The position numbers were made by a program, and so were the translations under genes. Shown here in pieces: positions 58,741 to 64,000 of a stretch of 64,000 bases of DNA. This DNA is from Bidens hawaiensis (lineage: Eukaryota > Streptophyta > Magnoliopsida > Asterales > Asteraceae). How positions within the stretch are numbered: the stretch's first letter is position 1; the number at the start of each line of letters is the position of its first letter. Where the stretch lies: positions 124,001 to 188,000 of the forward strand of contig JAIQDT010001936.1 in the NCBI GenBank assembly GCA_021521415.1, written 5' to 3'. Under the pieces are notes generated by a model. It had not been told where the DNA came from and made no database searches. It saw nothing but the letters and a program-made list of their open reading frames with translations.

Positions 58741-61374
58741 ATGACTTCTATAAATATTACGGAACTGGTAAAAATGGAGGTGGAAGCAGGTTCAGCTACT
58801 AAGGCTCCGAAAATGCTTAAGGGTACCGATTTCGTTGCTTGGAAAGATCGGTTTGAACAATATGTTAAATATCAAGATGCTAAGATGTGGGTGTGCATTC
58901 AAGATGGATACATTCCACCAACGGCTATGTTTGAGGGTCGTGAACAAATTAAGAAGTACAATAAGATGGAAGAGGAAGAAAAGAAGATGTATGAGGCAGA
59001 AAGCAAAGCTCATGCTGCGATAACAATGGCTCTTCCACAAGAGATTCTCCACACCTTCAGGAAATACAAAACCGCCAGAGAGCTATGGGAAGCGCTTGAA
59101 AATCGATATGAAGGTAATGTGGGGATACGTGCATCCAAGATTAAGCTACTCAAAACCCAATTCTCGGTGTTCAAGTATTTGAAGAATGAGTCACTTGATG
59201 ATATCATCACTAGGTATTACCACTTGATGACCGAACTCAGAAACTATTCAATTGACTATAAAGAAGAAGAGATCGTAGAAAAACTTCTTGATGCTCTCCC
59301 ACCGAAATGGGAAATGTACACTGTCTTGATGAGAGAAGATAAAGAGTTTGCAAACACCGACTTGGAAACAGCAGTCAATAAACTACGATCTTTTGAACTT
59401 AACATGGTTCGAAAAGAGACACCAACTGATCAGGTTCAGGATCCGGGAATGTATGGTGCGACAGTTACTTCAAGTTCAAGTTCAAAGTCAGAATCATCTG
59501 CTTACTACTCAAAGGGAGACTCAAGCTCTAACTCAACTCATGATGGTCATGTAACTCTCAACATGGATGGTGATGTGTGTTTCGTAGCTGGTGGAACAAA
59601 TTCTTCTAAACCTCAAGCAACAACTGGTAGTTTTTCCTCAAATGTTCCGAACAACAACTACTCTCAGATGCCCATGAGTGTTAAATCTGCTGAACAGCAG
59701 TTTGCTCTCTATGCATCTTTCATTGCTTCTTACGAAAATTACATCAAAGGTAAAATTGTCGACCCTGTAACTCTAGACGAAGACTATGATCAGATCGATG
59801 CTGATGATCTGGAAGAGATGGATCTGCAGTGGCAGATGGCGATGATAGTAAGAAGAGTTAAAAGGTTTATGAAGAAAACTGGTAGAAAGTTCGTTGGCGA
59901 AAGACCAGGGTTTGATAAGTCAAAGGTTCGGTGTTATAACTGTCAACAGAATGGCCACTTTGCTAAAGAATGCACAAATGAAAGAGTAGAACGTAGTCAG
60001 AACAGGCCAACACAACCGAATGGGGGAAGTAATGAGAATAGGGCGATGGTATCCAGACAGAACGGGGGATACAATTGGAATCTGCAAGTTGAGGAGTGTT
60101 CGAACAGGCCAACCTGGTTAACGTCGAAACTGAAGGAAGCGACAGAGAGACAAGAGAAGATCAAGCTTATATGGCAGAGGTGAATGATCAGCTCTCTGAG
60201 GTAAGTGCTGAACTCCCTTGTATGCAGTATGAAAATCTGTCTGAACAATTGAAAACATTAATTGATCAGTTTGTTAGTTTGGACACTCAATTTAAAACGT
60301 TAAAAGAAGATCATCATTACACTAAAACTAGAGAAAATAGTTATTCAGTAAATATTAAGGCTAGTGAAAAAGATATCAGAAGTCTTAAAGCAAGTCTAGC
60401 TGAAAAAATACAAGTAATTAATCTTAGCTATGAAGTGTTAGAAGAGAAAACCAAACTAATTGTTGAAAGGGATAAACAGATAGCTGATTACCAGGTGAAA
60501 GTGGTGGCACTAAATAGAAAACTTGAGCAGTTTAGAAATTCCTCTGCAATGCTTGATCACCTCGTAAGTGATCAACGTTCCCCAGTTAATAAGGGAGGAA
60601 TTGGATATTCTGAAGTTCCACCACCTTATAATCATAACTATACATATGATCCTAGTAATCAGAAATCTGTTGATGTTGAGATTAGTCAGACAGGTTCTGT
60701 CAAAGTTTCAATTAAAAAACCTGAATTGAGTAAAAAAAACGAGTAAGCCTGTTTCGAATGTTAAGATTTCGGTTCCAAGTTCTGTCTCATCAAATTCGGA
60801 CAAGACATCCGAATCTAGTGAGACAAAAGAAGAGGTAGTGTTACTAAGACGTAGGGAGGAATATAAACCTACTGAAAAGAATTCCCCTCTTAACCCGTAT
60901 GTCCCACCATATGTTAGACAAACGGGTAGTAATGCAACCTCAACATCAGAAACAACTGTTGAGACGAAAGTTGAACACATGAGTTGTTTCAGATGCAATC
61001 AAATAGGCCACCTGATTGCTGATTGCCCTCTTAATCAGAGATTCAGAGGTATGAGGCCTCCTAAAACTGAGAATATACCTAACAGTAATCGTTATAATGG
61101 TAAGAATGCAAACTCATCAATGTTCAGACATTGGACTAAACCAAGATTTCAGAGAAACCAGTCTCAGTTTTTCCCAGTTAACAACCAAACCTACAGTTAT
61201 AATTTTGTTAATTCTCTAAGGTTTGGAAGGCCTCATAACCAATCCTCCAGAAGGTTCCCTTTCAGGACTTACAGGAACCAACCTCAAACTGACTTTGGAC
61301 AACCAAAGTACAGGGTGCAATTTAACAGAGTTAATCGACCCAAGACCAATAGGTCTTGGGTCCCAAGATTTTAA
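58741..61374 (+). pseudogene. SIRE-like gag polyprotein
   Basis: Starts at ATG 58741 (MTSINITELVKMEVEAGS). The N-terminal Copia gag domain covers residues ~20-230 (FVAWKDRFEQYVKYQDAKMW; ARELWEALENRYEG; LLDALPPKWEMY). A first zinc knuckle CYNCQQNGHFAKEC lies at about 59935. At 60096-60183 the frame changes (second frame from about 60096). A Gln/Glu/Lys coiled-coil runs to 60746, where a poly-A run (60732-60739) shifts the frame again. A second knuckle CFRCNQIGHLIADC (about 60985) and a Phe/Arg-rich tail end in NRSWVPRF and TAA at 61372-61374. Gag assembles particles and binds RNA. Two knuckles plus a long coiled-coil are typical of SIRE/Maximus elements. The two frameshifts make it non-functional unless they are sequence errors. 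Confidence 0.82.
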
Positions 61375-61388
61375 TATTTTCTTTAATC

Positions 61389-64000
61389 GTGCAGGAACAG
61401 TTGAACAGGGCTGCAAACAATCTATGGGTTGTGGATAGCGGCTGTTCCCGGCACATGACTGGTAACAAGAATTTGTTACACGAATGGAAACCTGTTCAGG
61501 GAGGTAGAGTAAGTTTTGCTAGAGAGAGTGGAGGTAGAATTACTGGGATTGGAACGGTGACTAATGGTAAAATGAAGTTAGAAAAGGTGAATTTCGTTGA
61601 AGAGCTGAAGCATAATTTGCTGAGTGTGTCTCAGATCTGTGACAAAGATTACACTGTGCACTTTACCAAAAATGAAGCGATTGTACTGTACCCTGGTTTC
61701 AAGATACCAGAGGCATGGATAGTGATGAAGGCTCCAAGGGAAAAGAATACATATGTAATGGACATGAGGTCGACTGAGATGGCAACAGAAGAATCATGTC
61801 TTCTGTCAAAAGCAACCGAATCGGAGTCCGAGTTATGGCATCGAAGAATGGGGCATATATATCTTCAAAAAATGAACTACATTGTCAAGAATGGGCTGGT
61901 GCTTGGTGTTCCCTTAAAAAATTTCAACTTTGAAGACCAATGCTTATCGTGCAAAAAGGGAAAGCAACACAAGAAACCTCATTACACCAAGAAGATCAAT
62001 TCAATAGTCAGTACCCTAGACCTACTTCACATGGATCTCTTCGGTCCCGTGAATGTAAAAAGCCTAGGTGGAACATCATACTGCTTGGTGATAACTGATG
62101 ATTTCTCTCGATATTCTTGGGTATATTTCCTGAAAACAAAAGATGAAACGGTTCAGTTGGTAATTAACTTGATTACCAAGGTTGAGAATATCGTGGGGGG
62201 AAAGGTTAAATACATCAGGAGTGACAATGGGACAGAGTTCAAAAACTACCAGATGGAGATGTTCTGCTTACAGAAAGGGATAGACCACCAGTACAGCGCC
62301 CCGTATACTCCGCAACAAAATGGGATAGCTGAGAGGAAGAACAGGACGCTAATTGAAGGAGCTAGAACCATGCTGGCTGATGCTAAACTTCCTGTGGTGT
62401 TCTGGGCTGAAGCTGTTGCAACAGCCTGTTATATCCTTAATCGAGTTTTAACTGTTAAAAGATTGAATAAAACATGTTATGAACTTATGCATGGTTGAAA
62501 GCCTAACTTGAATGGTCTCAAACCATTCGGGTCCCCGTGTTCGATATTAAAGACGAACTCAAAATTTGGTGAGAAAGCCGACGAAGGTATTTTAGTCGGA
62601 TATGTTGTTGGGACACCTAACAGGCGAGTCTTTAATCTATCGACCAGCAAGGTTGAGGTGGTGTGTAACACTGACATCACAAGTTACAAACCACCAAAAC
62701 CAAGCACGGGACCCGCTGAGGCTTTCGACTATGATAAGCTTTTTAAATCTTTTAATATGCCTTATTTGGATTGTGCAGAAGTTGATGAGAAAATTGCTAC
62801 GCAGATTCTTATGATGAGGAAGAAAATTTTGTGCAACGACCGCAGTATGACGAAGGTCAACCTTCCTCGTCAAGCGCTGTTGATACCCCTGCTGCCTCTA
62901 CGGAAGACAAATTTTTCAATCCTTTTCACTCTCAACAACAATCGTCCATTGATGAACTATCTTCGAACCTGGAAGACAATCTGCAAGTCAGTTCGGTTTC
63001 GACTACTAGAGTTCACAAAAATCACCCTTTGGAGAACGTTATGCAACTTTATATGATTACTTGCTTGAGAATGGGTTTGAAAGAGGAAAGATCGACAGCA
63101 CACTGTTTGTTAAGAGAAAAGGGGGTGACTTTCTTCTGGTTCAAGTCTACGTGGACGACATCATCTTTGCTGCATCAAAAGTCGCCATGTGTCAGGAATT
63201 TGAAGAAGTCATGAAGAAGAGGTTTGAAATGAGTGCAATGGGTGAATTAACTTTCTTTCTAGGATTGCAGGTTGATCAGAAGAAGGATGGCATGTTCATC
63301 CATCAAACTAAATATGTCCAAGACATTCTCAAACGCTTCAAGATGGAGGACAACACTTCATTTGATACTCCAGTCTGTGTCAACCACAAACTGGGTGCTG
63401 ATTCAGACAGTGATGCAGACTTGGACCCCACCTAATATCGGGCAATCATAGGTTCTTTAATGTATTTAACTGCATCTAGACCTGACATTATGTTTGCAGT
63501 TTGTCTCTGTGCTCGATTTCAGGCAAGCCCAAAGGAATCTCACATGAAGGAAGTGAAGAGAATACTGCGGTATCTCAAAGGCAAGCCTAAGCTGGGATTG
63601 TGGTACACGAAAGGTGGAGACCTGGACTTGGTTGCTTACACGGACTCTGACTATGGAGGTTGCAATCAGAATCGGAAGTCGACAACCGGTGGATGCCAGT
63701 TTCTGGGAGGAAGATTGGTGTCTTGGCAGTGCAAAAAGCAGACCTCTGTAGCCATTTCTACCTGTGAAGCAGAGTACATGGCAGCATCAAACTGCTGCTC
63801 CCAGGTTCTTTGGATACAACAGCAATTGCGCGATTACGGTCTGAATTTCACTCAAACTCCTATTTGTGTAGATAACACTGCTGCAATCTCAGTAACTAAC
63901 AATCCCGTAAAGCATAGCAAAACTAAACACATTAACATTCGTCATCATTTTATACGGGATTGTGCTGAGAAGAAATTAATAGTGCTCGAAAAGGTTGATT
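61389..64000 (+). pseudogene. SIRE-like pol (PR-INT-RT-RNase H), with deletion in RT
   Basis: Pol continues in a frame different from gag. Protease: WVVDSGCSRHMTG (about 61428). Integrase: zinc motif ELWHRRMGHIYLQ...CLSCKKGKQH, catalytic residues in HMDLFGP, SDNGTEF and QQNGIAERKNRTL (the D,D,E triad). A TGA at 62496-62498 sits where an Arg codon is expected. The integrase C-terminus follows (GILVGYVVGTPNRRVFNL). Near 62800 the frame shifts. At about 63036-63040 the sequence jumps from HPLENV straight to YATLYDYLLENGFERGK, losing the first ~190 residues of reverse transcriptase. The remainder has the active-site YVDDIIFAAS (about 63150), a TAA for Glu at 63433-63435, and RNase H (AYTDSDYGGCNQN, STCEAEYMAASNC) up to the window edge. 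Confidence 0.85.

Larger units (their letters stand above)
57852..64000 (+). mobile_element. Copia (SIRE-like) retrotransposon, cut by window edge
   Basis: Order: 5' LTR (57852-58256), Met-tRNA PBS (tggtatcagagc, 58259-58270), GCGAAGTT-rich leader, gag with coiled coil and two zinc knuckles, pol in the Copia order PR-INT-RT-RH. The 3' LTR is outside the window. It is defective (frameshifts, stops, an RT deletion) but much better preserved than the Copia at 19633-24664. The bases before the LTR are gaata. Confidence 0.88.

Overview
The window looks like repeat-dense nuclear DNA of a flowering plant. The genes have many short GT-AG introns in AT-rich DNA, there is a plant-type KIN-12 kinesin, and the rest is LTR retrotransposons (Copia and Ty3/Gypsy), Helitrons, hAT and PIF/Harbinger relics and MITEs. 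Several repeat styles, such as LTR ends of the form GGGGTGTGACA next to an initiator-Met primer-binding site, remind me of Asteraceae (daisy family). That is an impression from memory, not a search result.

Layout. 1-3.6 kb: minus-strand Gypsy-type element (internal part and a 2.8 kb LTR carrying a MITE) inserted beside a Helitron 3' end. 3.9-4.3 kb: probable Copia LTR. 5.0-6.65 kb: six-exon ADP-ribosylation-factor (ARF) gene with an early in-frame stop and a rewritten switch II. 7.6-11.8 kb: gag-only Gypsy element with a TSD and a shortened 3' LTR. 13.5-14.5 kb: PIF/Harbinger deletion derivative. 15-16.6 kb: AT-rich probable Helitron. 18.5 kb: Stowaway-like MITE. 19.3-25 kb: two tandem MITE-like units, the second split by a decayed Copia element that has an extra inverted LTR at its left end. 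24.96-29.4 kb: Helitron with both termini visible. 29.4-36.5 kb: mostly non-coding, with a minisatellite, a minus-strand LTR and a MITE. 36.6-45.85 kb: intact-looking 24-exon KIN-12 (POK-like) kinesin gene, the only clearly functional protein gene here. 46.3-47.4 kb: two MITEs. 47.5-50.7 kb: hAT transposase pseudogene split by a MITE. 50.9-57.6 kb: minus-strand Helitron 3' terminus and an RPA70-like pseudogene, the latter split by a 2.4 kb solo LTR. 57.85-64 kb: Copia (SIRE-like) element with a deletion in reverse transcriptase, running off the right edge.

The nested insertions give a relative order: RPA-like and hAT genes first, then the solo LTR and MITEs in them. Filled and empty sites in the window prove three insertions to the base: the MITE in the left LTR, the MITE in the hAT gene, and the Copia in the tandem unit. 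No new cellular system was found. The most unusual object is the Copia insertion at 19,633-24,664, which appears to end in the same (U5) LTR end on both sides and is still flanked by a 5-bp duplication. All coordinates of exons and element ends were read by eye.
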